Positions 19,753-27,408 of a DNA stretch of 64,000 bases are shown here, in pieces. The stretch is taken from assembly GCF_001618005.1 (NCBI RefSeq), contig NZ_LQXA01000034.1:1-64000 (forward strand), in the 5' to 3' direction. The notes under the pieces were generated by a model. That model did no database searches. It was not told the DNA's origin and saw nothing but the letters and a program-made list of their open reading frames with translations. The DNA comes from Clavibacter tessellarius (GTDB lineage: Bacteria > Actinomycetota > Actinomycetes > Actinomycetales > Microbacteriaceae). How positions within the stretch are numbered: the stretch's first letter is position 1; each line of letters opens with the position of its first letter. A program made the position numbers and the translations under genes.

Positions 19753-21047
19753 GCGCCGCGTTCGACGTCGTCGACCTGATCCGCGCCAAGCGCGACGGCG
19801 GTCGGCTCTCGACCGCCGAGATCGACTGGCTGGTCGCTGCGTACACCGACCGCTACGTGGCGGACGAGCAGATGGCCGCGCTCGCGATGGCGATCCTGCT
19901 CCGCGGCATGGACCGCGCGGAGATCCGCGACCTCACCCTCGCCATGATCGCGAGCGGCGAGACGCTCGACTTCTCGGGGCTCGGCAAGCCCACGGTCGAC
20001 AAGCACTCCACGGGCGGCGTGGGCGACAAGATCACCCTCCCGCTCATGCCGCTGGTCGCCTCCTACGGCGTCGCCGTGCCGCAGCTCTCCGGCCGCGGAC
20101 TCGGCCACACGGGCGGCACGCTCGACAAGCTCGAGTCGATCCCGGGCTGGCGCGCCGACCTCTCCACCGAGGAGATGGTGCAGCAGATGAAGGATCACGG
20201 CGGCGTGGTCTGCGCGGCCGGCAGCGGGCTCGCCCCCGCGGACAAGCGGCTCTACGCGCTCCGCGACACCACGGGCACGGTCGAGGCGATCCCGCTCATC
20301 GCGTCCAGCATCATGAGCAAGAAGATCGCGGAGGGCACGGGCGCCCTCGTGCTCGACGTGAAGTTCGGCGGCGGCGCCTTCATGACCGACATCGACCGGT
20401 CGCGCGAGCTCGCACGCACCATGGTCGAGCTCGGCACGGACGCGGGGGTGCGCACGACCGCGCTCCTCACCGACATGGACGTGCCGCTCGGCCTCGCCAT
20501 CGGCAACGCCAACGAGGTGCGCGAGTCCGTCGAGGTGCTCGCGGGCGGCGGTCCGGCCGACGTCGTGGAGCTCACGGTCGCGCTCGCGCGGGAGATGCTC
20601 GCCGCGGTCGGGATCCCGGACGCCGACGTCGAGGACGCCCTCCGCGACGGCCGCGCCATGGACTCGTGGCGCGCGACCGTGCGCGCGCAGGGCGGGGATC
20701 CGGACGCCGCGCTGCCCGTCGCGCGCGAGACGCACGTGGTCACCGCGGAGCGCGACGGCGTGCTCGTGCGGCAGGACGCGCTCCCGTTCGGCATCGCCGC
20801 CTGGCGCCTCGGCGCCGGACGCGCGCGCCAGGGCGACGCCGTCCAGCACGCCGCGGGCGTCGACCTGCACGCGAAGCCGGGGGACCGCGTCCGCCATGGC
20901 GATCCGCTGTTCACCCTGTCCGCCGACGAGCCGGAGCGGTTCGCCCGGGCGCTGGAGTCGCTCGAGGGCGCCTACCGCGTCGGCGACCCGGACGAGTTCG
21001 TCGCCCGCGGCCCGCTCGTGCGGGAGCGCATCACCGCCGAGGGCTGA
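19749..21047 (+). CDS. deoA: Thymidine/pyrimidine-nucleoside phosphorylase
   Basis: Phosphorolyses thymidine, deoxyuridine and possibly uridine to the base and (deoxy)ribose-1-phosphate; 432 residues. Key motifs are DKHSTGGVGDKITLPL (phosphate and nucleoside binding), the signature SGRGLGHTGGTLDKLESIPG and KKIAEGTGALVLDVKFGGGAF. The C-terminal lobe has the usual HAAGVDLHAKPGDRVRHGDP. Last gene of the coupled uptake-salvage run starting at bmp2, and followed by a hairpin that also terminates the convergent nucleoside hydrolase gene. Confidence 0.94.
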   Translation: MSAAFDVVDLIRAKRDGGRLSTAEIDWLVAAYTDRYVADEQMAALAMAILLRGMDRAEIRDLTLAMIASGETLDFSGLGKPTVDKHSTGGVGDKITLPLMPLVASYGVAVPQLSGRGLGHTGGTLDKLESIPGWRADLSTEEMVQQMKDHGGVVCAAGSGLAPADKRLYALRDTTGTVEAIPLIASSIMSKKIAEGTGALVLDVKFGGGAFMTDIDRSRELARTMVELGTDAGVRTTALLTDMDVPLGLAIGNANEVRESVEVLAGGGPADVVELTVALAREMLAAVGIPDADVEDALRDGRAMDSWRATVRAQGGDPDAALPVARETHVVTAERDGVLVRQDALPFGIAAWRLGAGRARQGDAVQHAAGVDLHAKPGDRVRHGDPLFTLSADEPERFARALESLEGAYRVGDPDEFVARGPLVRERITAEG

Positions 21048-21079
21048 CCCGGGGCCGGCCGGTCGCCGTGCCGCGACCC

Positions 21080-21104
21080 AGGCCGGGCCGGACTGCCCCG
21101 GCCT
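21080..21104. terminator. Terminator between convergent deoA and nucleoside hydrolase genes
   Basis: AGGCCGGG (21080-21087) pairs with CCCGGCCT (21097-21104) around a nine-base loop, located in the 56-base gap between convergent stop codons and touching that of the nucleoside hydrolase. Confidence 0.6.
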
Positions 21105-22039
21105 CAGCCGATGCGCTCCAGCGCGTCCACCACCACGTCCCAGAACGCGGCGTGGTCGAGGTCGACCGCCACCTGCGTCGTGCAGTCCGCGGGCGCGGGG
21201 CGGCGGAGGTCCGCCACCGTCATGCCCGTCGTGTGCGTGCCCGTGAGCTCCACCGAGATCGGCGCGCGCCGCACCGAGACGATCCGCGGGTCGATGACGC
21301 GCGCCACCGCGCACGGGTCGTGCACGGGCGGGCTCGGGAAGTCCTGCCGGTCGTGGTACGCGCGACCGTACGACTCCATCGAGTCGACGACGAAGCGCGC
21401 GGCCGGCGTGCCGAGGGCCGCGATGCGCGCCATGACCTCCGGGGTCGCCGTCGCCTGGTACGTGAGGTCGAGTCCGACCATCGTCACGGGCCACGCCTCG
21501 CCGAAGACGATGTGCGCGGCCTCCGGGTCGACCGCGACGTTGAACTCCGCCACGGCCGTGCGGTTGCCGTGGTGGTAGCCGCCGCCCATCAGCACCACCT
21601 CCTTCACGCGCTCGACGATGCGCGGCTCCCGGCGCACGGCGAGGGCGATGTTGGTGAGCGCGCCCAGCGGCACGAGCGTGATCTCGCCGGGCGCGTGCGA
21701 CATCACCGTCTCGATGATGAGGTCCACCGCGTGTCGCGGGTCGAGCGCCACGGTCGGCTCCGGCAGCTCGGGCCCGTCGAGCCCGGTCTCGCCGTGGATC
21801 TCCGGCGCCGTCATCACGGGCCGCACGAGCGGGCGCGCGCAGCCGGCGGCGACGGGAACGCCGCGGATCCCGGCGACGGTCGCGACCGCGAGCGCGTTGC
21901 GCGTCACCTTGTCCAGCGTCTGGTTGCCGGCGACGGTGGTGATGCCGACGAGCTCCACCTCGGGGCTCCCGTGCGCGAGCATGAGCGCGAGCGCGTCGTC
22001 GTGCCCGGGGTCGCAGTCGATCAGGATCTTGACGGGCAC
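21104..22039 (-). CDS. Inosine/uridine-preferring nucleoside hydrolase
   Basis: Calcium-dependent hydrolase that splits nucleosides into base and free ribose; 311 residues, the usual length. The metal-binding motif is DCDPGHDDALAL near the N-terminus. GITTVAGNQ, PLGALTNIALA, MGGGYHHGN with EFNVAVDPEAA, and HDPCAVARV with the catalytic histidine follow in the family order. I chose the GTG at 22039 because GGAGG lies five bases upstream and the metal loop then starts at residue 6. A GTG 20 codons upstream (22099) is possible but has no good RBS. It is transcribed against the surrounding salvage genes and away from add. Confidence 0.88.
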   Translation of the reverse strand: MPVKILIDCDPGHDDALALMLAHGSPEVELVGITTVAGNQTLDKVTRNALAVATVAGIRGVPVAAGCARPLVRPVMTAPEIHGETGLDGPELPEPTVALDPRHAVDLIIETVMSHAPGEITLVPLGALTNIALAVRREPRIVERVKEVVLMGGGYHHGNRTAVAEFNVAVDPEAAHIVFGEAWPVTMVGLDLTYQATATPEVMARIAALGTPAARFVVDSMESYGRAYHDRQDFPSPPVHDPCAVARVIDPRIVSVRRAPISVELTGTHTTGMTVADLRRPAPADCTTQVAVDLDHAAFWDVVVDALERIG

Positions 22040-22128
22040 GGGGTCCTCCGGCTGCTCGGGCGGCACGATGCCTCGCGCCCCGATGATGAGTGTGCTCACG
22101 ACCTCGTCGCGGGCCTCGTCGAGGCTAG

Positions 22129-22134
22129 TAGATT
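22129..22134 (+). promoter_or_regulatory. Leaderless-type -10 box of add
   Basis: TAGATT, preceded by a second TAGT-like overlap, lies six bases before the add ATG. No Shine-Dalgarno is visible. Confidence 0.5.
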
Positions 22135-22140
22135 CGTCCC

Positions 22141-23250
22141 ATGACGATCGCTCCCGAGGACTCCACGCTGCCCGGCGGAGGGTCGTACCGCGACCTCCCC
22201 AAGGTCTCCCTTCACGACCACCTCGACGGCGGCCTCCGCCCCGCCACGATCGTCGACATCGCCGACCAGATCGGCCTCGAGCTGCCCGCGACGGGCGCGG
22301 ACGCGCTCGGCGAGTGGTTCCGCACCAGCGCCGACTCCGGATCCCTCGTCGACTACCTGAAGACGTTCGACGTCACCATCGCGGTCATGCAGACCGAGGA
22401 GAACCTCGCCCGCGTCGCGCGCGAGTTCGTCGAGGACCTCGCGGAGGACGGCGTCGTCTACGGCGAGATCCGCTGGGCACCCGAGCAGCACCTCACCACG
22501 GGCCTCTCGCTCGACGCGGTCGTCGAGGCCGTGCAGGCGGGCATCGAGGAGGGCGTCGAGGCGGCGGGCGGCTCCATCCGCGTCGGCCAGCTCGTGAGCG
22601 CCATGCGCCACCTCGACCGCGGCACCGAGATCGCCGAGCTCGCCGTCCGCCACCGCGACCGCGGCGTCGTCGGGTTCGACATCGCCGGACCCGAGGCGGG
22701 CTTCCCGCCGTCCCGCCTGCAGGGCGCATTCGACCTGCTCGCGCGGGAGTGGATGCCCCGCACCATCCACGCGGGCGAGGCCGACGGCCTCGAGTCCATC
22801 CGCGGCGCGCTGCTCGACGGCCGGGCGCTCCGCCTCGGCCACGGCGTGCGCATCGCGGAGGACATCGAGATCGACAGCGAGGAGGGCGAGGACGTCTTCG
22901 TCACGCTCGGCACGCTCGCGCAGTGGGTGAAGGACCGCGGCATCCCGCTCGAGCTCAGCCCGTCGTCGAACCTGCAGACCGGCGCCATCGAGGCGTGGGG
23001 CGACCAGATGGTCGACCACCCGTTCGACCTGCTCTACCAGCTCGGCTTCGCCGTCACGGTGAACCCCGACAACCGCCTCATGAGCGGCACGAGCATCAGC
23101 CGCGAGCTCGCGCTCCTCACGGACGCGTTCGCCTACGACCTCGACGACCACGAGGTGTTCCAGCTCAACGCGGCGGCCGCGGCCTTCCTCCCGCTGGAGG
23201 AGCGCGAGGCGCTCGCCGACATCGTCTCCGACGGGTTCGCCCGCCTGTAG
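22141..23250 (+). CDS. add: Adenosine deaminase
   Basis: Zinc enzyme converting adenosine or deoxyadenosine to inosine or deoxyinosine; 369 residues. The metal-binding HDHLDGGLRP is at residues 24-33. GPEAGFPPS, the catalytic HAGEADG, LRLGHGVRI, LELSPSSNLQTGA and TVNPDNRLMSGTS complete the barrel's active site in the order seen in actinobacterial enzymes. The product inosine is a substrate for the purine nucleoside phosphorylase at 27.4 kb. The PTS EIIA gene starts 49 bases after its stop codon and may be co-transcribed. Confidence 0.94.
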   Translation: MTIAPEDSTLPGGGSYRDLPKVSLHDHLDGGLRPATIVDIADQIGLELPATGADALGEWFRTSADSGSLVDYLKTFDVTIAVMQTEENLARVAREFVEDLAEDGVVYGEIRWAPEQHLTTGLSLDAVVEAVQAGIEEGVEAAGGSIRVGQLVSAMRHLDRGTEIAELAVRHRDRGVVGFDIAGPEAGFPPSRLQGAFDLLAREWMPRTIHAGEADGLESIRGALLDGRALRLGHGVRIAEDIEIDSEEGEDVFVTLGTLAQWVKDRGIPLELSPSSNLQTGAIEAWGDQMVDHPFDLLYQLGFAVTVNPDNRLMSGTSISRELALLTDAFAYDLDDHEVFQLNAAAAAFLPLEEREALADIVSDGFARL

Positions 23251-23299
23251 CCCGGGGCCGTCGGCCCGTCATCGCCCGCCCGCACCAGAGAGGCCGCAC

Positions 23300-23749
23300 G
23301 TGCTCCCACCGCTCCCGGACGACGCCGTCACGCTCCGCGCCGAGGCCGCCGACTGGCGCGCCGCCGTGCGCCTCGCGGGCGACGCGCTGGTGCGCTCGGG
23401 CTCGGCCACGTCCGACTACGCCGACGCCATGATCCGGGTCATCGAGGAGTTCGGCGCCTACGTCGTCATCGCGCCCGGCCTCGCCCTGGCGCACGCGCGG
23501 CCGGGCCCGGAGACCCTCGCGGACGGCCTCGCGGTCGTCACGCTGCGAGAGCCGGTGTCGTTCGGGCACGCCCACAACGACCCCGTCGACGTCATCGTCG
23601 GGCTCGCGGTCACCACGGTCGACCGGCACGTCACGTCGGTCGCGGACATGGCCAACATCTTCAACGACGCCACCGCGATCCCGCGGCTGCGCGCCGCCAC
23701 CACGGTCGAGGAGGTCCGGCGCGTCATGGCCGGCGAGGAGGACGCATGA
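23300..23749 (+). CDS. PTS EIIA component, ascorbate/mannitol-fructose type
   Basis: A 149-residue phosphocarrier that would accept phosphate from HPr and pass it to an EIIB. The active-site segment YVVIAPGLALAHARPG has phosphohistidine candidate H65, as in UlaC/MtlA-type EIIA domains, and VSFGHAHNDPVDVIVGLA is the second conserved segment. GTG start with GAGAGG upstream. Its stop overlaps the EIIB start by ATGA, so the two are a unit. No EIIC permease gene is found in the rest of the window, and the neighbours are nucleoside-salvage genes rather than sugar catabolic genes. The substrate, or a purely regulatory role, is unknown. Confidence 0.85.
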   Translation: MLPPLPDDAVTLRAEAADWRAAVRLAGDALVRSGSATSDYADAMIRVIEEFGAYVVIAPGLALAHARPGPETLADGLAVVTLREPVSFGHAHNDPVDVIVGLAVTTVDRHVTSVADMANIFNDATAIPRLRAATTVEEVRRVMAGEEDA

Positions 23750-24018
23750 AGGTCGTCGCGATCTGCGGGGTGGGGATCGGCACGTCCGGGATCCTCAAGG
23801 TGAACGCCGAGCGGGCGCTCGCGCGCCTCGGCATCGAGGCGGAAGTCACGGCGGCCGACCTCGCGAGCGTCGCGACGATCGGCGAGGACGCGCAGGTCAT
23901 CCTCACGTCGCCCGAGCTCGTCGACCGGATCGGCCCGACCTACGCCGACATCGTCGTCATCGAGAACTACTTCGACCTGGAGGAGATCTCCGCCAAGCTC
24001 GACGCCGCGCTCGGCTGA
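23746..24018 (+). CDS. PTS EIIB component, ascorbate/galactitol-like
   Basis: A 90-residue EIIB protein with an N-terminal P-loop, CGVGIGTSGILK, in which C7 is the phosphorylated cysteine. The rest is a short alternating alpha/beta domain ending in IENYFDLEEISAKLDAAL. It resembles lone EIIB proteins of the ascorbate or galactitol families. It overlaps the EIIA gene by four bases. Its last 52 bases overlap, on the opposite strand, the 3' end of the membrane-protein gene that follows. No transport domain accompanies the pair. Confidence 0.82.
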   Translation: MKVVAICGVGIGTSGILKVNAERALARLGIEAEVTAADLASVATIGEDAQVILTSPELVDRIGPTYADIVVIENYFDLEEISAKLDAALG

Positions 24019-24992
24019 TCCGCGCCCTGCCGATCCGTCGGGGTCGGAGCCGTCGCCCGACCGGCCGTCGCCGGGGGAGCCGCGCCCCCGCGCGCGATCG
24101 CGATCCCGGCCGCCAGGAGCGACATCCCGGCGATCCCCGCGCCGGCCGCGAGCACCGCGGGCGACGGCGCGGTGATCGGCTGCCCCGCGAGCGCCTGCGC
24201 GGTGACGAGCGCGACCACCGCGAGGTACGCGACCGCCGCGATCGCCGTCAGCCGCACGCGCACGCGGTCGGGCGCGAGCGCCGGGATCCGCCGCCCCGCC
24301 AGCCCGAGCAGCAGCGCCGCCACCGGCAGCAGCTGGAGCGCGTGCATGCCGATGAAGTGCGGGATCCTCAGATCGCCTGCCGTCGTGCTCCAGCCGAGCA
24401 CGGGGAGCCCGGGACCGCCGTCCGCCTCGCCCACCGCGTGCGCTCCGGCCACGCCGTGGAAGTCGGCGAGCTGGGCGGCGGTCGGCGAGGTCATGAGGTA
24501 CGCGAGGCCGATGCCCACGAGCGCGATGAGCGCGCCGGCGCGGATCCCGAGCGTGAGCGCCGGGTCGGGCAGCCGGAGCCGCAGGACCGCGATGCTCGTG
24601 ACGAACGTGCAGAGGTACAGCACGGTGATCGACGTGGCCATGACGCCCCAGAGCACGGTCGCGAGCGGCGTCGCGATGTTGAAGTGGCTCGTCGTCCCGG
24701 CGGCCGCCGCGCCCACGATGACCGCCTGCTCGACGACGAGCGCGACCGCGACCACCGTGCCGAGCACGTGCGCGGGCCGCCGGAAGCGGGGGAGGTGCGC
24801 GATGAGCCAGGCCCAGGACACGGCGTAGACGAGGATCGACAGCGCGAACTTGGCGGGCTTGTCCCAGACGGGCGCGCCCGCCACGAGGCGGTCGTCGACC
24901 ACGCGTCCCACGACGCAGACGGCGGCGACCACGACCATGAGCGCGGCCACCGTCATGAGCGGCCGGTGCCACCCGACGGCGCGGCGGATCAC
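23967..24992 (-). CDS. Uncharacterised polytopic membrane protein, coupled to MerR regulator
   Basis: A 341-residue protein with about eight hydrophobic segments; I do not recognise the family. Conserved-looking polar features within or near the helices are WDKPAKFALSILVYA, HFNIATPL, a periplasmic-side loop with FHGVAGAHAVGEADG, and RIPHFIGMHALQLLP with two histidines, a pattern that could bind haem or metal, though that is speculation. The C-terminal 40 residues are Ala/Thr/Pro-rich and soluble. The GTG start overlaps the merR stop (GTGA), so it is almost certainly the regulator's target partner. Its 3' end overlaps the convergent EIIB gene by 52 bases. Confidence 0.7.
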   Translation of the reverse strand: MIRRAVGWHRPLMTVAALMVVVAAVCVVGRVVDDRLVAGAPVWDKPAKFALSILVYAVSWAWLIAHLPRFRRPAHVLGTVVAVALVVEQAVIVGAAAAGTTSHFNIATPLATVLWGVMATSITVLYLCTFVTSIAVLRLRLPDPALTLGIRAGALIALVGIGLAYLMTSPTAAQLADFHGVAGAHAVGEADGGPGLPVLGWSTTAGDLRIPHFIGMHALQLLPVAALLLGLAGRRIPALAPDRVRVRLTAIAAVAYLAVVALVTAQALAGQPITAPSPAVLAAGAGIAGMSLLAAGIAIARGGAAPPATAGRATAPTPTDRQGADQPSAASSLAEISSRSK

Positions 24993-25615
24993 GACGCGGC
25001 CCCCGCCGGCATCGCGACGGTCGCCTGCGCGATGCGCCGGAGCCCGGCGGCCAGCTCGTCTCCCAGCACGGTGCCGACGACCATGAGCTCGGCCATCGCG
25101 GTGCGGTCGGGCCGGGCGCGCACGGCGGCGAGGTCCGCCTCGGCCTGCACCCCCGCGGCCTCCGCGTAGCGCGCCAGGTAGCCGTCCTCCATCGGATGCC
25201 CGGAGCGGGCGAAGGCGTCCACCGCCCGCGCCGCCTGGGCGCGGCCGGCGTGCCCGTCGAGGACGCACCAGCCGGCCTCCTCCGTGACCGCGTCGATCCG
25301 GGCGAGCGCGTCGGGCGCGGGCGCGTCCGCCGGCGGCGGGCCGTGGGTCAGCGCATCCTGCGCGACCGCGAAGACGTCCTGCACGCGGCGGTCGTCGTCG
25401 TCGAGCACGGCGAGGACCTCGCGGGCCCGCGCGACGGGCAGCCGGCCCACTTCGATGAGGGCGCGGATCAACCGGACCCGGCGCGCGTGCTCGTCGTCGT
25501 AGTCCGTGCGGTTGTCGCTCACGCGGGTGCCCGCCGGCAGCAGGCCCTCGCGGACGTAGTACTTGACGGTGGCCGCGGGGACGCCCGTGGCGGCGGCGAG
25601 CTCGGTGATGCGCAT
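24989..25615 (-). CDS. MerR-family transcriptional regulator
   Basis: A 208-residue DNA-binding regulator. The N-terminal winged helix MRITELAAATGVPAATVKYY, with REGLLPAG and the RLIRALIEVGRLPV helix, is the MerR DNA-binding domain (residues 1-70). The C-terminal 130 residues are mostly helical and do not match a known effector domain; one cysteine is present in GWCVLDGH. It is co-translated with a membrane protein of unknown function. A near-perfect 23-base palindrome occupies the spacer of its own promoter, the classic MerR operator position, so autoregulation is likely. The ATG lies six bases after TAGCCT, suggesting a leaderless message. Confidence 0.88.
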   Translation of the reverse strand: MRITELAAATGVPAATVKYYVREGLLPAGTRVSDNRTDYDDEHARRVRLIRALIEVGRLPVARAREVLAVLDDDDRRVQDVFAVAQDALTHGPPPADAPAPDALARIDAVTEEAGWCVLDGHAGRAQAARAVDAFARSGHPMEDGYLARYAEAAGVQAEADLAAVRARPDRTAMAELMVVGTVLGDELAAGLRRIAQATVAMPAGAAS

Positions 25616-25621
25616 GCCGCG

Positions 25622-25653
25622 AGGCTAGCGCACTGATAGCGTCACTACCAGTG
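25622..25653 (-). promoter_or_regulatory. merR promoter with dyad operator
   Basis: On the minus strand the -10 box TAGCCT (25622-25627) is six bases before the ATG. Just upstream, CACTGATAG-N5-CTACCAGTG (25631-25653) forms 9-bp arms with one mismatch. The dyad covers the -10/-35 spacer and the -35 region, where MerR proteins normally bind and distort the promoter. Confidence 0.6.
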
Positions 25654-25666
25654 GCCGGCGGAAGAA

Positions 25667-25697
25667 GATCCGCGGGCCGGCGAGCGGCCCGCGGATC
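25667..25697 (-). terminator. Terminator after the phosphohexomutase gene
   Basis: Perfect 13-bp arms GATCCGCGGGCCG (25667-25679) and CGGCCCGCGGATC (25685-25697) with a five-base loop, eight bases after the stop codon of the mutase gene and followed on the minus strand by TTCTTCC. It isolates pnp-pmm transcription from the merR operon. Confidence 0.8.
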
Positions 25698-25704
25698 CTC
25701 CGCC

Positions 25705-27408
25705 TCAGACCTCGAGCAGGTGCGGGACGGCCTCGGCGAGGTCGGCGATGATCGCGCGCGCCGCGTCCCGCCGCTCCGCCACGGTGCCCTCGGTGCTCTG
25801 GGCGTCGAGGTAGACCTTCACCTTCGGCTCGGTGCCGCTCGGGCGCACGATGAGCCGGGCGCCGTCCCCCAGGTGGAAGCGGAGCACGTCGCTCGGGGGG
25901 AGGTCGCCGAAGCCGTCGACCAGGTCGTCCATGCGCTCGACCGCGCGCGAGCCGATCCGGGTCGGCGGGTCCTGGCGGAGCTTCGCCATGATGCGCGGGA
26001 TGACCGCGAGGTCGGTGACGCGCACCGAGATCTGGTCGCTCGCGAACGAGCCGAAGCGCTCCGCGAACTCGCGGTCGTAGTCGTCGATGGTCTGCCCGCG
26101 GGACTTCAGCAGCAGCACGCCGTGCAGCACGGCGACGGCGGCCGAGATGCCGTCCTTGTCGCTCGTGATCCACGGGGCCACGAGGTACCCGAGCGCCTCC
26201 TCGTAGCCGTAGACGATGTCGGGGGCGCGCGAGATCCACTTGAAGCCCGTGAGCGTCTCGCGGTAGCCGAAGCCGAGCTCGCGGGCGACGACCTCGAGCG
26301 CGGGGGAGGAGACGAGGCTCGACGCGAACGTGCCCGTGTTGCCGTCGGCCGTGTAGCGCTCGGCGATGCCGAGGCCGAGGAGCATGCCGACCTCGTTGCC
26401 GGAGAGCCGGCGCCAGGCGCCGTGCTCGTCCGCGATGGCCACGGCCAGGCGGTCGGCGTCGGGGTCGTTCGCGATGATGAGCTCGGCGTCCGCGGCGATG
26501 GCCGCCTGGAACGCGAGGTCGAGCGCGCCCGGCTCCTCCGGGTTCGGGAACGCGACGGTCGGGAAGTCCGGGTCGGGATCCGCCTGCGCGGCCACGACGA
26601 TCGGCCGGTCGACCCCGACCGCGTCGAACACGCGCGCCGCCGTCTCCCACCCGACGCCGTGCAGCGGCGTGTAGACCCACGTGAGCGGCGCGAGCGGCGC
26701 GGCGAAGAGGTCGGCGACCTCGCGCACGTAGGAGTCGACGAGCGACTCGGGCGCGATCTCGTAGTCGTCCGCGACGGGCAGCTGCTGCACCGTCCGCTCG
26801 CCCGCGGCCTTGTGGATGAAGGCGGCGATGTCGCGGTCGGCGGGGCTGACGATCTGCGCCCCGTGGTCCTCGTCGCCGAGGTAGACCTTGTAGCCGTTGT
26901 CGCGCGCCGGGTTGTGCGAGGCCGTCACCATGACGCCGGCGCTCACCGCGAGGTGCTTCACGGCGTAGGCGAGGAGCGGCGTCGGCAGCGCGCGGGGGAG
27001 CAGCACGGTGCGGACGCCGGCGCCCGCCATGATCCGCGCGGTGTCCTCCGCGAACACGCGGGAGTTGTGCCGCCCGTCGTAGCCGACGACGATGCTCGGC
27101 CGGGGGCTGCGGCTGCGGAGGTAGTCGGCGAAGCCCGCGGCGGCCTGCGCCACGAGCACGCGGTTCATGCGGTTCGGGCCGGCGCCCAGCTCGCCGCGGA
27201 GGCCCGCGGTGCCGAACTGGAGCCGCGTCTGGAAGCGATCGCGCAGCTCGGCGGAGGCCTGCTCGCGGTCGGACGCGGACGCGTCGGTCGCGGTGCCGGC
27301 CACGCGCGCGAGGAGCGCGTCGACCTCGGCGCGGGTGACGGGATCCGGGTCCTGCGCCTGCCACGCCCGCGCGGCGGCGACGAGCGCCTGCGTCTCCTCC
27401 CGGCTCAC
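25705..27408 (-). CDS. Phosphohexomutase-family enzyme (PmmB-like; possible phosphopentomutase)
   Basis: A 567-residue alpha-D-phosphohexomutase that moves phosphate between C1 and C6 (or C5) of a sugar. Motifs are the phosphoserine loop TASHNPARDNGYKVYLG, the Mg loop DPDADRLAVA, the sugar loop GYEEALGY and the C-terminal phosphate loop RPSGTEPKVKVYL. Its length puts it in the PGM2/PmmB subgroup. The GTG start overlaps the purine nucleoside phosphorylase stop (GTGA). As no DeoB-type gene is present and PNP and DeoA generate pentose-1-phosphates, phosphopentomutase activity is a sensible inference, but phosphomannomutase activity serving manC is also possible. Confidence 0.88.
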   Translation of the reverse strand: MSREETQALVAAARAWQAQDPDPVTRAEVDALLARVAGTATDASASDREQASAELRDRFQTRLQFGTAGLRGELGAGPNRMNRVLVAQAAAGFADYLRSRSPRPSIVVGYDGRHNSRVFAEDTARIMAGAGVRTVLLPRALPTPLLAYAVKHLAVSAGVMVTASHNPARDNGYKVYLGDEDHGAQIVSPADRDIAAFIHKAAGERTVQQLPVADDYEIAPESLVDSYVREVADLFAAPLAPLTWVYTPLHGVGWETAARVFDAVGVDRPIVVAAQADPDPDFPTVAFPNPEEPGALDLAFQAAIAADAELIIANDPDADRLAVAIADEHGAWRRLSGNEVGMLLGLGIAERYTADGNTGTFASSLVSSPALEVVARELGFGYRETLTGFKWISRAPDIVYGYEEALGYLVAPWITSDKDGISAAVAVLHGVLLLKSRGQTIDDYDREFAERFGSFASDQISVRVTDLAVIPRIMAKLRQDPPTRIGSRAVERMDDLVDGFGDLPPSDVLRFHLGDGARLIVRPSGTEPKVKVYLDAQSTEGTVAERRDAARAIIADLAEAVPHLLEV

